Source: Uranotaenia lowii | Lineage: Eukaryota > Arthropoda > Insecta > Diptera > Culicidae | NCBI RefSeq assembly: GCF_029784155.1 | Contig: NC_073693.1 | Location: 163,228,031 to 163,292,030 of the forward strand | Length of the DNA stretch: 64,000 nt | Direction of reading: 5' to 3' | Shown: piece by piece, positions 10,976 through 23,326 of the stretch | Layout: every line of letters starts with the position of its first letter | Numbering within the stretch: position 1 is the stretch's first letter | Made by a program: the position numbers and the translations under genes | The notes under the pieces: model-generated | What the model was told of the DNA's origin: nothing | Databases searched by the model: none | The model's input: only the letters and a program-made list of their open reading frames with translations

Positions 10976-11988
10976 GGGATACTTGATTCCTTAGCTATAT
11001 TTCGAAACTGGAATGTCTTACAAAGATCAAATGTATTAGAAAAATGTGCCAAAAAGAGCAAAAAAACAATGCTTGAAATTCAAAAATTTAAAAAAAAAAC
11101 TGTTTGAGTAATTGAAAATTTTTTTATGTAGCGGTCCATCACACTCCCCCACACCAAAAGGCTCAATTCAGCCCCCTGGTAATGTACGCTACTGTTCTCA
11201 GCATGTCTGGCAGCAAAATGATAATGAAAGTAAACGCTAGCAAATTTTAATCATGTTGAGGACACAAATATTTATAATGTCGTGCGAAGAAATGTATTAT
11301 TTAACTAAATTGACTACAGTATAAATCTCAATGGAAAATAATTTCCTTAGAAGAGATTCCTTATTTGATATTTAATATTACACTATTTATTTATTGCTAA
11401 TATTATTAAATTATTCCCTAGAGTTAAAAACGGCATTTTCTTCTTCTGAATTGATCGTTATCATTGCTGATTACGAGATTACAAATATTTACCCAAAAAC
11501 TAATATTCATCCAACAACTGTCTGAAGAAAAGGGCTAAAATAATAAATTTTCTCTTAATTATAGAAAATAGCGCCTTTAAGTATGCAATGTTATTAGCGT
11601 TCAGAAAAAGTTATAGAATTTTCTTCTTCTGTCAGCTATAAATTGTGAAATGAGAACAAACTTGACCAAAACAGCCAATTGGCATTCTATTTTGAAGTTT
11701 TATTTAATTTTTTACAAGGATTAGGGCTTTCTGTATAAAAGATCAAGTATCCTTCAATAGGGGATCAAGTCTCCCCTAACTTAAAAAAATATCGCAATTT
11801 TTTTACTTCTGCGAAAACGCTGAACTAGAATCATCTACGGGTTCATGTATCGTTTCAACTTATGGAGCATAGAAACATGAAGTTACAAGCTGTCAGAAAA
11901 TGTAAAAGACGGTGAGTTGCAAAATTTCCCAAAAAGATATGGTGAAAATAAGAAAAGGGGATCAAGTATCCCCACTACCCCATACCAT
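10976..11988 (-). mobile_element. degenerate copy of the 33319-34259 MITE, inverted
   Basis: The sequence around 10980-11090 matches the reverse complement of about 34130-34235, including an AAATGTGCCAAA block. The other end near 11955-11985 (GGGGATCAAGTATCCCCACT) matches the inverted tip of the 33319 element. The outermost left tip is lost. No coding capacity is seen. The interior at 11755-11775 carries another GGGGATCAAGT motif. Confidence 0.7.
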
Positions 11989-12407
11989 TTTGAAATCGTC
12001 TGGGTGTCTGCTATCAGATGGTAAAAAAAATTGTTTAAATTTTTATGGTATTTAGAAATCTATCAGAAAATCAAAAAGTCCTTGAAAAATTGAGTGTTTT
12101 GCTTCAAAGATAACTCATTTAGTTGAAGTCATATTGAAAAACTTTCGATTGATATGAATTCAGATAGATTAGAGGCTCATATTGAAATAATAAAAGTGGT
12201 TTGCTTTACAGATCATATCTGGTTGTTTGAATAGTTCATGAAAAAATTCCAATGATTTTTTAACTATAAATTCATAAAATTTGATTGAAATAAAAATTTG
12301 TTTTGTCAATTTTATGTATTTCTAATGAAAAGTGATAAATGCATTTTGAACAAACTGGTAGAGTGACCAATTTGAGTACTAAATCACACAATTTCAACAC
12401 ATTGAGG
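11989..12407. other. AT-rich gene-free stretch
   Basis: Nothing recognisable is seen between the MITE copy and the target duplication of the Jockey-type LINE. Confidence 0.6.
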
Positions 12408-12601
12408 ACCATATGTGACGTCCACTTCCATCTGTACCGTTGAGCCGTCAACACGTACGCCGGAGCATCGTATCGTTGCTGTGTACCTGCAGGAACATTT
12501 TACATTATTTATTTTTTCCTTACCTGTATTTCAATCAGCACTTTTCAGTGCTAAAATTATTTTCATTTTCTTTTATTCATATTTTCTCTTTTCTTTCCAG
12601 C

Positions 12602-14035
12602 ATGGGGAAGTCTTCGGCCGGCTCAAGGGCCGGAAGAAAACGGATTGCTGAACCTAATCCAGGGCCATCTGCCAAAAAAGTTGAAATTTCCAATTCATTC
12701 GATGTCCTTCATAACATCGGTGATGAGGAAATATTCATATTTAATTCTGATAAGAGTACTAAGAAACCTTCTTCTTCTTCTTATACTCTTAAAAACGAAA
12801 AGATTCCACCAATAACGGTCACGATTCCTGACTTCAATGCCTTTCGAAAAGAAATCGTCACTTCCGTCAAGGATGTGAAGATTTCTTTTCAGATCGGTCG
12901 AAGGGGAACTGCTCGTATATTGGCGGAATCTTTTAATGATTTTCAAAAAATTTTAAATTATTTGAATAATAAAAAACACCCATTTTTTACGTACGACACT
13001 AGAGGTGATCGTCCTTTTAAAGTTGTACTTCGTGGTCTCACCGGCGATCAGACACCGGATGAGATCACAAATGAATTAAATTCTTTGTTAGGTTTTTCTC
13101 CAATTCAAGTAATTCAAATGAGGAAAAGAACCAACACGAATAATACCAGTAGTGTTGGTTTTGCTCCTGAACTTTATTTGATCCATTTTAAAAAGGATCA
13201 GGTTAATAATTTGAAAACTTTGGAAAAGGCTCGTCTTATGTTTCATTGTCGAGTAAAATTTGAACCTTTTCGTAAATCCCATACCAATTTTTTACAAAAT
13301 ATTACGCAATGTCGTCGTTGTCAAGCTTTTTGTCATGGCACTAAAAATTGTAGAATGAATGCCAGATGCATGTTTTGCGGCTCATTCGATCATGAAAAAT
13401 CTAAATGCCTTTTTGGTGGTGATAAGCCAAAAACAGAATTTTTTAAGTGTGCGAATTGCGCAGGTAATCATTCCTCGAATTCTCTAGACTGTCCCGTTAG
13501 GGCAAAAATTGTTGCTTCTAGGAAAAACCCCAAAGTTTCCAGAAAAGTTTCTTCTCCTCCTTCCTCTTTTTGTCTACACACGTCAGGCCGGCAAACAACC
13601 TGCCTGTTCGCGGTCAGCCTCGGTCTACATTGGAATCACGGCTGGGTAATACCCGAAGTGATTTTAATGTTACCTGGGCTGATTCTGCGCCACAGACTCG
13701 TTGTTTATCGTTCTCAGAGGTGGTTGAAAATGGGTTGCCCTCTTCAGGTTTAACTAATAAAAATGGGAAAAAAACCAAGTCTCAACGTTCATGCGAAGGC
13801 TTGGGAAAATCCCCGAAATTCAAATACTTTTTCTTCTCCTTCCTCTTCTGATTCTAACAATTTTGTTGATTTGGGTGAGATTACTGAGGAAAAATTAAAA
13901 TTTTTGCATCAAAATTTAATGGAAATGATGCAACTTATGTTGAAAGCAAATTCAATGTTTGAAGCTTTCCAAACTTCTTTCAATTATGCTAACAAAATTA
14001 TTATGACTTTACGATTCCCTCATGGATCCAAATAG
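12602..14035 (+). pseudogene. Jockey-type ORF1 (gag-like) with two apparent frameshifts
   Basis: This is the nucleic-acid-binding protein of a LINE ribonucleoprotein. The start MGKSSAGSRAGRKR is basic. A PRE_C2HC-like region lies at about residues 140-225, followed by three CX2C-type zinc knuckles between about 13310 and 13500 (CRRCQAFCHG, CMFCGSFDHE, CANCAGNHSS). After the knuckles the frame moves near 13565 (by CTCTTTTTG) and returns near 13770 (by GGGAAAAAAACC). Both sites are homopolymer runs, so sequencing error is as likely as mutation. The stop at 14033-14035 overlaps the ORF2 start by 14 nt, a normal LINE arrangement. Confidence 0.85.
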
Positions 14036-16674
14036 ATGTTTAAATATTATGAATTGGAACGCTAGATCTTTGCTGGCTAACCAAGATGAGTTCTTTTTAT
14101 TTTTGAAAACCCAAAACATACATATTGCTGCCATCACTGAAACTTTTTTAAAGCCAGACAATAACTTGAAAAGCAATGCTTTCTTTAAAATTTTACGAAA
14201 TGATCGACTTGATCGACAAGGTGGGGGTGTAGCTATTGTCATCAATAGTCGTCTCAAATTTAGACTTCTTCCTTCTTTCAATACAAAAATCTTAGAAACA
14301 ATTGGAATTGAATTAGAAACTTCTATGGGGAAACTTATAATTGTTGCCGCATATTTGCCTTTTCAATGTAGCGGTGAACAGAAAAATTTTTTGAAGGGAG
14401 ATTTACAAAAACTCACCAGAAATAAATCTAAATTTTTTATTATTGGTGACTTTAATGCAAAACACCGATCTTGGAATAATATTTCATCAAATTCAAATGG
14501 GAATATTTTGTTTAATGACTGCTCTGCAGGTTATTATACTGTTGAATATCCTAATGGGCATACTTGTTTTTCTTCAATTAGAAATCCCTCCACAATTGAT
14601 TTGGTTCTAACGGATTTAGGCGAGCATTGTAGTCAATTAGTTACTCATGCGGACCTCGATTCAGACCACCTTCCAGTAACATTTTCTTTATCCCAAAGTC
14701 CCATTGAAAACCCTTTAAAATCAACTTTTAATTTTCAAAAGGCTAACTGGGAGCGATATATGAATTTTATTGAACGTAATTTAGATGTAAACGTTCCATT
14801 GAATTCAATAGAAGATATTGATTTGGCTGTAGAAAATTTGACAACTTCAATAGTCAATGCTAGAGCCGCTTCAATACCTAAAGTTAAACATAAATTTAAT
14901 CAACCTTTAATTGATGATGATCTTCAGTTTTTGATACGACTGAAAAACATTCGTCGACGCCAATTTCAACGAACTAGGGATCCTTATTTGAAATTAATTT
15001 ATTGCGACCTTCAAAAAGAGATCAAACGTCGTTTAAATTTCATTCGTAATGAAAATTTTGCTAAAGCAGTAGAGGACATAAAACCCTACTCAAAGCCATT
15101 TTGGAAATTAACTGAAATTCTAAAAAAGCCCCAGAAGCCAATTCCTACTTTGAAAGATGGGGATAAACTTCTTTTAACTAATTCAGAAAAAGCTCAAAAA
15201 TTAGCCCAACAATTTGAGTCTGCTCATGATTTTAATTTAAACGTTGTAAGTCCAATTGATGCTCAAATTTCCCTAGAATTTGATGATATTCTTTCTAAGC
15301 AAATTGTGTTTGAAAGTTCTTGTGAGACAAATATTGATGAACTTAAATTGATTTTCAAAAAATTTAAAAATATGAAAGCCCCGGGGGAAGATGGGATTTT
15401 CTATATTCTTATTAAAAAGTTGCCTGAAAGCACTTTAAACTTTTTAGTTAAAATCTTCAATAAATGTTTTCACTTGGCTTTTTTTCCCAATAAATGGAAA
15501 AATGCCAAAGTAACTCCAATTTTGAAACCTGGAAAAAGTGCTTCAGAGCCTGCAAGTTATCGACCAATTAGTTTGCTTCCTTCTTTAAGTAAACTATTTG
15601 AGAGAGTTATTTTGAATAGAATGATGATTCACATTAATCAGAATTCTATTTTCCCTGATGAACAATTTGGTTTTCGTCATGGACATTCTACTACACATCA
15701 ACTTTTGAGTGTAACTAATATGATTAACGCTAGCAAATCTGAGGGTTATTCAACTGGTGTTGCTCTTCTTGATATTGAAAAAGCTTTTGACAGTGTTTGG
15801 CACAAAGGTTTAGTAGCTAAATTAGCTCGATTTGATTTTCCTGTATATCTCACCAAAATTATTCAAAATTATTTGACTAGCCGAACTTTGCAAGTAAGCT
15901 ATCAAAATTCATGCTCTGAAAGGATACCCATTAGAGCTGGTGTCCCTCAGGGTAGTATACTTGGGCCAATTTTATACAATATTTTTACTTCTGATCTTCC
16001 TGATGTCCCAGAAGGAAAAGGTAGAAGATTATTTGCTGATGATACTTTGCTTTCAGCCAAAGGTCGAAATTTACGGGTGGTACGCAGTGGAACAAAATTT
16101 AAATTCCTTTTTGAATTACTTGAAAATGTGGAAAATTTCTCGTAACGCTTCCAAAACTCAACTTATTTTATTTCCCCATAAGCCAAGAGCTCAATTTTTA
16201 AAACCTTATGAAAATTATTCCATAACTTTTAATGGGGTTTCTTTAGAATGGTCTGATCACGTGAAGTACTTGGGACTCACACTTGATCGGAATCTTTCTT
16301 TTAAGAATCACATTGAAGATATTCAATCTAAATGTAATAAATACACTAAATCTCTTTATTCTCTCATCAACAGGAAATCCAAGTTGTGTCTGCGAAATAA
16401 GATGCTTATTTATAAGCAAGTCTTCCGACCAGCGATAATGTATGCAGTTCCGATTTGGTCTAGCTGCTGCGCGACGAGGAAAAAAGCCATCCAGAGGATT
16501 CAGAACAAGGTTCTGAAAATGATTTTGCGGCTTCCACCTTGGCACAGCACCGAAGATCTTCATCGGATTGCGGGCATTGAATCGATCGAAGAGATGGCCA
16601 ACAAAATCATCTTCAACTTCAGAGGCAAATCGATGCAGTCTTCCATCGCAGAGATTCGTTCTCTCTACAATTAG
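14022..16674 (+). pseudogene. Jockey-type ORF2: endonuclease plus reverse transcriptase, one frameshift
   Basis: This is the enzyme for target-primed reverse transcription. The N-terminus is an apurinic-type endonuclease (NWNARSLLANQDEF, then ITETFLKP, GDFNAKHRSWN near residue 143 and a SDHLPVTF site). The reverse transcriptase follows from about residue 440, with ASYRPISLLPS, LLDIEKAFDSVWH, AGVPQGSILGP and the catalytic FADD at about 16030. The frame shifts near 16085; in the next frame the thumb and C-terminus continue to 16674 (KYLGLTLDRNLSF, then SIAEIRSLYN). No internal nonsense codons are seen. Apart from the one shift the protein is complete. Confidence 0.9.
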
Positions 16675-16924
16675 TTTAATTTTAGGATAGTTTTAGTTTT
16701 TAGTTGTAAGTAAAATATTTTTGATATTACAGGATGTTCTTCTACATTAAATACTTAATTGCGCTAAGCAAATTTAATTCTTACAAATAAATTTTTAATA
16801 TCTAGTTAACTATAGGGCTCTGAACAGTTCATTATTGAGCTGAACACCTAATTTAATGAAATAATGTTATATAAATGTAATGATGAATTGGTACCAATAA
16901 AGATATATTTAAAAAAAAAAAAAA
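16675..16924 (+). other. 3' UTR and poly(A) tail of the LINE
   Basis: AT-rich trailer with AATAAA at 16896-16901, about 10-15 nt before the A tract, immediately followed by the right-hand target duplication. The order of signal, tail and duplication shows integration of a polyadenylated RNA copy. Confidence 0.8.
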
Positions 16925-17288
16925 ACCATATGTGACGTATATCGATTTTTTTTGCTTATGCTTTACACTGTGCAGAACTATTTTGAAATTTTTAATTTAT
17001 TCATCAAATAATATTATTGGAAATGAAATACGACCCTTTGATCAGTTCAGGCATATAAAAGCTGCATATTTGCTCTATTTTATGTCGAAATAAGGTACGG
17101 CGAACTTCAGAAATCTCTCATTGTGTATTTTTCGCGGTTCGAAATGTGATAAAAAATTGCAATAAAAGTAAAATATACCTAGTAGATATATTTTCATTGA
17201 TTTTGATGTGTTTACATCAACCCAGTTTTATGAATATTAGATGATTAATTAGTTAATAAACAATGATTTTCAAGAAAAAAGGCACTGA

Positions 17289-17607
17289 TCTTATATATAA
17301 AAATGGAGGCGTTTTCTTTGTAAAACCATCACGTATAAACGGACGGTCGGAATGATGTGAAATTTGGTATCCGATGGTTTTCGGGCCAAAGATGGTTTGT
17401 ATGATAGCCTCGAGAATCTCTCTTTTTATGGAAGGGAGGCTCCCATTCGAATTCATTTTTAAATTGGACACAAATAGAACAACTTTAAGACGATTTTTAT
17501 GAAAATTATCTCACGAGCACGAATTAGTTAAAGATGTGTGGATTAAGTTAAACAATTGTAATGATTTGTTCAGTAAAAGGTAAAACGAATTTTACCGGGT
17601 CAGCTAG
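17289..17607 (+). mobile_element. non-autonomous Helitron (319 bp)
   Basis: It begins TCTTATATATAAAAATGG and ends CCGGGTCAGCTAG, inserted between A (17288) and T (17608). A perfect stem of GGTAAAA and TTTTACC with a 4-nt loop lies about 11 nt before the CTAG end. The 5' TC, 3' CTRR, A^T target and subterminal hairpin are the Helitron hallmarks. There is no Rep/helicase frame, so it would rely on an autonomous copy elsewhere. Confidence 0.85.
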
Positions 17608-19875
17608 TTTTCCAATTTTCGATTTATGGCGTATGATATATTGGAAACCAAAAAATTTTATTACTTCAAATGAGTTTTTGAATCAGCTTTAATTTATCTG
17701 ACATTGTGAAATTTCATCATTCGAACCAGGATGGTCATGCTATTTGTTCAACAGTGCCATCTTTTTTGGCTATTTTGTATTTCGGCTCAATTTTAAGACG
17801 CTTCCAATATATTAAAAATTAGAAAATTGCGCCTTTAATTATGCAATGACTAGGGGTAGGGTTGCCATCCGTCCCACAAAAGCGGGACATGTCCCAATTT
17901 TTTTTAAGAAAAGGCCCCGCCATCTCGCTATTATCTTAAAATGTCCCGCTTTTTCTTGACAAAACTTTTATGGTAGACTCAACCTTCTCCGATTCTACCA
18001 CTTCAAAATAGTTGGTATTTTATCTATTCTTCTTTTTTCCATTCATGATTTCAAAAACTAGAAATGTTCATACTTAAAGAACATGACATTCACCGGTAAG
18101 GCTGTAAAAATTAAATAGTTAACACATTTTTGAAGTTTCAATGACTTACATTGGAAAAACTTCAATTCAGCCTCAATTTAAGTTCATTGGTTCCACACAG
18201 AAAGTCATTCAAATAAAATGTTTTTTTTCTTGTTTTTTTTTCTCAAAATTAAAAGCTTTTTTCCATCAAAGTTTGTATAAGTCAAGACAACTCGTTTAGT
18301 TCTTCGCATTGAAGGTTGCCTAAATATTTCCCAGACATACCCGGAGCTGATGAATCTGGGGAATTTTATTTTAAATCAAGGCAAAACCATCAAGGCATCT
18401 GATTTCAAAATTTTCAACCCAACATTCGGGCAATATCATATCATATTTGGTCAAAATCACGGAATTATTCAATAAAAATAAAAAAGAATACACTTGAAAA
18501 TAATTTTTTAAATCAATAAATCAATACACATCAGCAGATTTTTAATGGTATTTTAGGCTTCAGAAAATGTGTTCATGATTATTTAGATTTAACTTGCTAA
18601 AAATCGTTTTTGGATGCAAAAATAAAAAAAAAATAAAGTAACACAATTTATGTTTTTATTTTTTATGTTCAATTCTGGAAATACAGTGAATAAATCTGTA
18701 CAAAATCCTGGCTTTTTTCTACAGATAACCGGATTGGACCAAACTTCTCCTAAATTTTGTGTCAAATATCTGGGTAAGTCCGGGAAAGACCGGGCTAACT
18801 GGCAAGATTATCTTAGCAATACCATAACATTTGGGTTTAGTTAAGCGTTTTTTGAGCACGCTTTAGCGATATTAATATTTTTCTAAAGCTTAAGGAAAAA
18901 GTCAAATGCCGGATAAAATATAACTGGACTATAGTGATATATCAAGCGAAACGAAAAACTATTTTCCATCAAACAATGATTGAATGGACGACATAAATTA
19001 AATAAACTTGGCTGGCAGTTTCGCTGTGATGAATATGAACTGTTCTTCTTATTTTTTCCTAAAGTAAAGGAATATGTTTGAAACATTCGGATAATTTGTA
19101 TAGGGTCCAAAAACAGGAAACTTTCGACCACGACATTCCATTTTCAGACCCAACGTTATCAAAACATGAATTTAAATTCTAATCAATTAATTGAAATGTG
19201 AATTTTCTTCAAATTGGCATAATTTAGAACCAATGTTGAGCATTTTTGTCGATTTTATGCACATAAGCAACAAGTAAACACGAAAAAGTTTTTATTATCG
19301 TGCTGCTAATAATACTGCCTAAGGGTGAAAATGTTGACGATTTTTGCTAAACTTCTTGTTGTTTTTACGATTTATAGGTTATGTCCTGTTCAGCAACTTT
19401 TCTAAACACTGATGATTTGCAATTGATTTTAGTTCAATAAAGTTTCCTATGAAAAAATTTGTTTTCATAATAATCATCGAAGTTTATGACACAAAGTGTT
19501 TTCTTCCTCTCGTGGAAATCCTGAGAAATCGAAAAAGAACAATGCTTTTCGCATAATCAAATTCCAAGCCGAACGAACGAACGGAAAGTGATGGAGAAGT
19601 TAGGTATAGGAAGCTACGCTCCACATATGCGCCCCGGAAAATATCTTTCGACTTTCCAAAATTCCATCCGGTTTCCTGAGAGAATTTTGATTATCCAACA
19701 GGATGCTGCCCGCCCAGAGTCGAGGTCTCGGCTAATATAATCAAAAGAGTAGAAACGATAATATTCATCCGTTTGCTAGTGTTTCCAGATTCCGGTTGAG
19801 AATTGTGTTTCGTTCATTCGAGTTTTTGAATATTTTTCCACTTTAGACCTCAAGTTTTTAATGCGTTATGATTGC
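17608..19875. other. gene-free stretch with old repeat debris
   Basis: No gene is seen. At 17860-17955 and 18690-18830 there are CCCG/CGGG-containing patches (GTCCCACAAAAGCGGGACA and a TCCGGGAAAGACCGGG piece), probably decayed repeats. At 19560-19800 a GC-richer block includes CGAACGAACGGAAAG, a word also seen near 62475; it may be conserved host noncoding DNA or a repeat. Confidence 0.4.
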
Positions 19876-20025
19876 ATTCACACAGCAAAAAAAAATTTTA
19901 CTTTCAAAAGAAAGTGCAGCAGCAAAAATAAAGGAAAATTTTCGTTGAGTTTGGTTCAAGAACATGAATGTTTTGAATCAAAATCAGATTTGTTTTGTTT
20001 AAAATGCCTTGTTTACTCTGCGTTT
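19876..20025. mobile_element. internally deleted copy of the CACGCAG-type MITE
   Basis: The left part (CACACAGC, an A run, then CTTTCAAAAGAAAGTGC) and the right part (GAATGTTTTGAATCAAA to TTTACTCTGCGT) match the two ends of the larger element at 35149-36209. Only about 150 bp remain, so most of the interior is gone. Confidence 0.55.
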
Positions 20026-21026
20026 TATAAATGGGATTCAAATGAAATAATTTATCCATGATGTTTTTAATATCAAATAATCAAATGAAGATTAGAAGAA
20101 CTCTTACAGAATTGTTGTCAGATAAACAATTTAAAGTGACATTTTGATTTTAAGGAAATTTAAAAGGGGATAGTCAATTTTTGATGTATTTAATTATCTT
20201 ATTTTCATAATGATGATTTCATTTGATGAATTTAGGGTTATTTTCAACCTAAATCTCGTTTAATTTACGGGTGTAACTTATTATACTATTTATCTGCTTC
20301 CTGCTCTCTGGAGCCACTTATTTTCAAGGTAACGATAAAACATATAACATGCTTACTTTAAACTTTTGCAATGATCACACATGGCCAAAAACTTATTTAT
20401 CGGAGGTGCAAAGAATCTTAAAGCTAATTTTGACTTATTTTGGGGCGCTGATTTCAAATATTCATTTTGGTTTTTTTTACTATCAGCTCTCGTTTTCGAG
20501 ATAACTTTCGAAAATAGGTAAAAATTTATTGAATAACTTTGTGTACTGTTTATGCAAGTTGTAGAAAATTTCCAATATATTAAAAATAAAAATTTTAACT
20601 CAATGATCAGTTTTCCCGAAGACCACTAGAAAATAATTCGGACTTCTGAAAAAAAAAACTAATGATGCATTTGTTTTGTCATTTTTTTCCGATTCTGCTA
20701 AAACGGGAGTTTCAAATAATTTTTTAAGAAGATTTAAACTGAATTGAAATAATTTAAATCGTTTTGCAGTTTTCATTAAAACTTGTTAAAATAGTTATAA
20801 TTTTTAGTATCAAACACTCAAAAACTTTCTTCAATGATGTCAATAGTGGTTGTTATTCAAATTTAAGAAAATTGTAATATTTGAGTTTAAAGCGTTGTAT
20901 TTCTAAGTATATTCAAAATTTGTTATTAGGTTTCATCAAGGTTTGTAGGTAGGTATATTAACTACCAAACATCGATTTTACTCAAAACTCATCAATTTTA
21001 AAATTTTCATACGCTATATCTCAACA
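20026..21026. other. AT-rich gene-free stretch
   Basis: No gene, RNA or element boundary is recognised here. Confidence 0.6.
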
Positions 21027-21103
21027 TCTCGGTGGTCGAGTGGTTATCGAGGTAAATCGTTTCATTAATCCACTGATGGTATGGGTTCGATTCCTATCTC
21101 GGT
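21027..21103 (+). repeat. tRNA-like SINE head
   Basis: A box TGGTCGAGTGG at 21033-21043 and a perfect B box GGTTCGATTCC at 21084-21094 are spaced as in a tRNA. The acceptor ends do not pair well and no functional anticodon loop is evident, so a SINE-type relic is more likely than a working tRNA gene. Confidence 0.5.
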
Positions 21104-21353
21104 ACTGGGTATTCAATGTAAGTTTTTCACGTCATTTATTCAGTCTGTAAAGCCTAAAATCGGTGCACAATGGGGAAAAAGTGTATAAACCGCAAAGAAA
21201 ATCAATATCTTACCTACTACATGAACCAAATCCCTGAAAATATACTTTCCCTTAGTGAAAATGTCCGGAAAATCGATTGGTCATGTAGTTTTGTGCCTTT
21301 TTGTTCCATAATTTCCCGAAATTTTGTAAACAATCAATAAAAAAAACTAATTT

Positions 21354-21401
21354 GGGCTACAGTAGTTTTTCGATTTTATCACTATTCGATTTTCCAATAG
21401 G
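21354..21401. repeat. solo terminus of a Tc1/mariner-like MITE
   Basis: TACAGTAGTTTTTCGATTTT followed by ATCACTATTCGATTTTCC. The 22-bp segment ending in CCAATA is repeated exactly at the element at 30523. The TACAGT tip is typical of Tc1-type ends. Confidence 0.5.
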
Positions 21402-22014
21402 TTCTGGAAACACTGCCAGAGTTGCGGACGTAACTTCTAATCGGATAAAAAGCATCGGGAATTGTGATTGTTGTGAGTGTTTTATTATAAAGTTTTTACG
21501 TTTTCCTTATGTCTGAAGTTCATGTTCTAATGTGGAAAAAGGAGTTTGAAAGAAATGATTTTAAATAAGTGGAAAATTAGTGAAAACTTGTGGTGATTTT
21601 TGCCGGCTGTATGGATGACGCATTGCTATTTTGACGAGCTGAAGCTACTAAAAATGAAACACAGATGGCACTGATGTTGCGAAGCTTGTCATGGGTGATC
21701 AAAGGTGGCGCATACGCATCGGAGTATACCCTTAGGCGATTTTCTCACCCTTAAAGCTAGAATCTGAAAATCTTTGAACTGGAGAAACAAGCTAAGTACA
21801 ATTATACAATTATTTCTATTTCTAATACAATTTTTCCAGTTTTTAAATTGTTGATGGTACAATGTCTTAACATATATTTTCATCACTCTAATTCAAAATA
21901 ATCCCTAATAGGCAATTTTTTTTTTCAAGAAGTTGATGAGTGATGCTTTAATTCTAAACAAAATCTCTAATCTATTTTTGTTTATTTATTGTGGTTACAA
22001 AATCTAAAAACTGT

Positions 22015-22335
22015 TACCCGAGCAGACTTTGATGCCCAAATTGATAGCAAACTGAAACCAAAATAAGCTGTTAACAGCAAAATTTGCTATTGCTTTTTGT
22101 ATGACAGCAAAATTAAGCATCATTAAAGCCTCATATAATTTAATTTAATAGCATGCTGCAACCACAAATAGCTGTCAACAGTAAAATCAGAGCAACATTT
22201 GCCGTTGAGTTTTTCATGATAGCAAAATAAGGCTTTTTGAAGGCGTCAAAAAAATCATTGAATAACACAATAAGCTATTTATCAACATCAAGTTAGTTTG
22301 TATAATCTTATTTAAAATTTTATTTGATAGCAGAA
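22015..22335. mobile_element. fragment of the CCCGAGCAGACTTT MITE family
   Basis: The left tip TACCCGAGCAGACTTTGATG matches the inverted right tip at 29293-29312 (TACCCGAGCAGACTTTTATG). The body repeats 'gatagcaaa' and 'cagcaaaa' words as that element does. A right end was not found; it dissolves into the TAA microsatellite region. Confidence 0.5.
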
Positions 22336-22397
22336 CAAGTTATAAATAAGCTTTCAGTTTTTCTTAAGCGCAAATCTGAGATTAAATGATAACATCC

Positions 22398-22452
<55 letters not shown>

Positions 22453-22461
22453 TAATAATAA
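22398..22461. repeat. TAA/ATA microsatellite
   Basis: About 20 units of a trinucleotide repeat with one interruption near 22449. It yields a meaningless tyrosine-rich frame on the minus strand. Confidence 0.95.
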
Positions 22462-23326
22462 TCTGAGATGCATTTAAGAATTGGAAAAAAAAAATTACAA
22501 TTACATTTTTCAGCTTTCATTATCTAATAATAAAGTTGAATGTCACTAAAAGAATAACATGGTTTGGTTCTAATATTTGTGAATATAAACTCCCTGTTGT
22601 GTTAACAATAATTTTATTGGAAAGTATTTAGTAAATTGTTTTCAAGTCTCTTAAAATAAATCCAAGATAGGAATTTCATTTGATGTTTTTTTTTATTTTC
22701 TAAAAAATTTCATGAATTTATTTAAAAACGAAATTGTAAATATTTTTTTACATCTTGGATTCTGGCAACTTCCAAGCTTAAACAAATAAATCAAGTTAAA
22801 ATGCATGAACAAATAAACCTGAAATTTAAATTATCATAGAAAATCATTATTAGTTTTCATTTTTTTTTCTCAAATGTATCACGACTTCAAATTTATGAAT
22901 TATTAATGATGTTTTTTTTTAATAAAACTTCCAAAATGTATAAAATTAATGGATTCCGCTGTAGAAATTTTGAGATTTATTTTATTGTTATTAGATCAGT
23001 TAGCTTTTTGAAAACGGATTGAAATATTGAAAAGAATTGTTTTCTTACTTTGCAAATATCAATAAAAAAAATCCATTTAATTCACATTCAACAAAATTTA
23101 AAAAAATATCAAGTTTCAAAACTTTTTTTATAGGTTTTTCCGGAATATATAATACCTCACTTATGGGTGGTAAATTGTTTTCATACTAGTTGAAACTCTT
23201 TGACATTCGAATCATAAGTTTGTAAAACGAGACAACAAAAAAACTTCAACAAATTTTCTAATTAACGACCGACATGCGATTTGAATTCAGTCAGTACCCG
23301 GAGTTTTAGCGGTAAACCAGTCACCA
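22462..23326. other. AT-rich gene-free stretch
   Basis: Nothing recognised before the large inverted repeat. Confidence 0.6.

Larger units (their letters stand above)
12422..16924 (+). mobile_element. near full-length Jockey-clade LINE
   Basis: The element starts at 12422 and ends in an A tract (about 16911-16925). It is bounded by a perfect 14-bp target duplication, ACCATATGTGACGT, at 12408-12421 and 16925-16938. Inside are a leader of about 180 bp, a gag-like ORF1 with CCHC knuckles, an ORF2 with endonuclease and reverse transcriptase, and a 3' UTR of about 240 bp with AATAAA at 16896-16901. The intact duplications, complete 5' leader and few lesions (apparently three frameshifts, no internal nonsense) point to a recent insertion. 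The clade call is from domain order and motif style. Confidence 0.9.

Noticed and set aside
22320..22520. Tyrosine-rich frame on the minus strand
   Set aside because: Translation of a TAA trinucleotide run.
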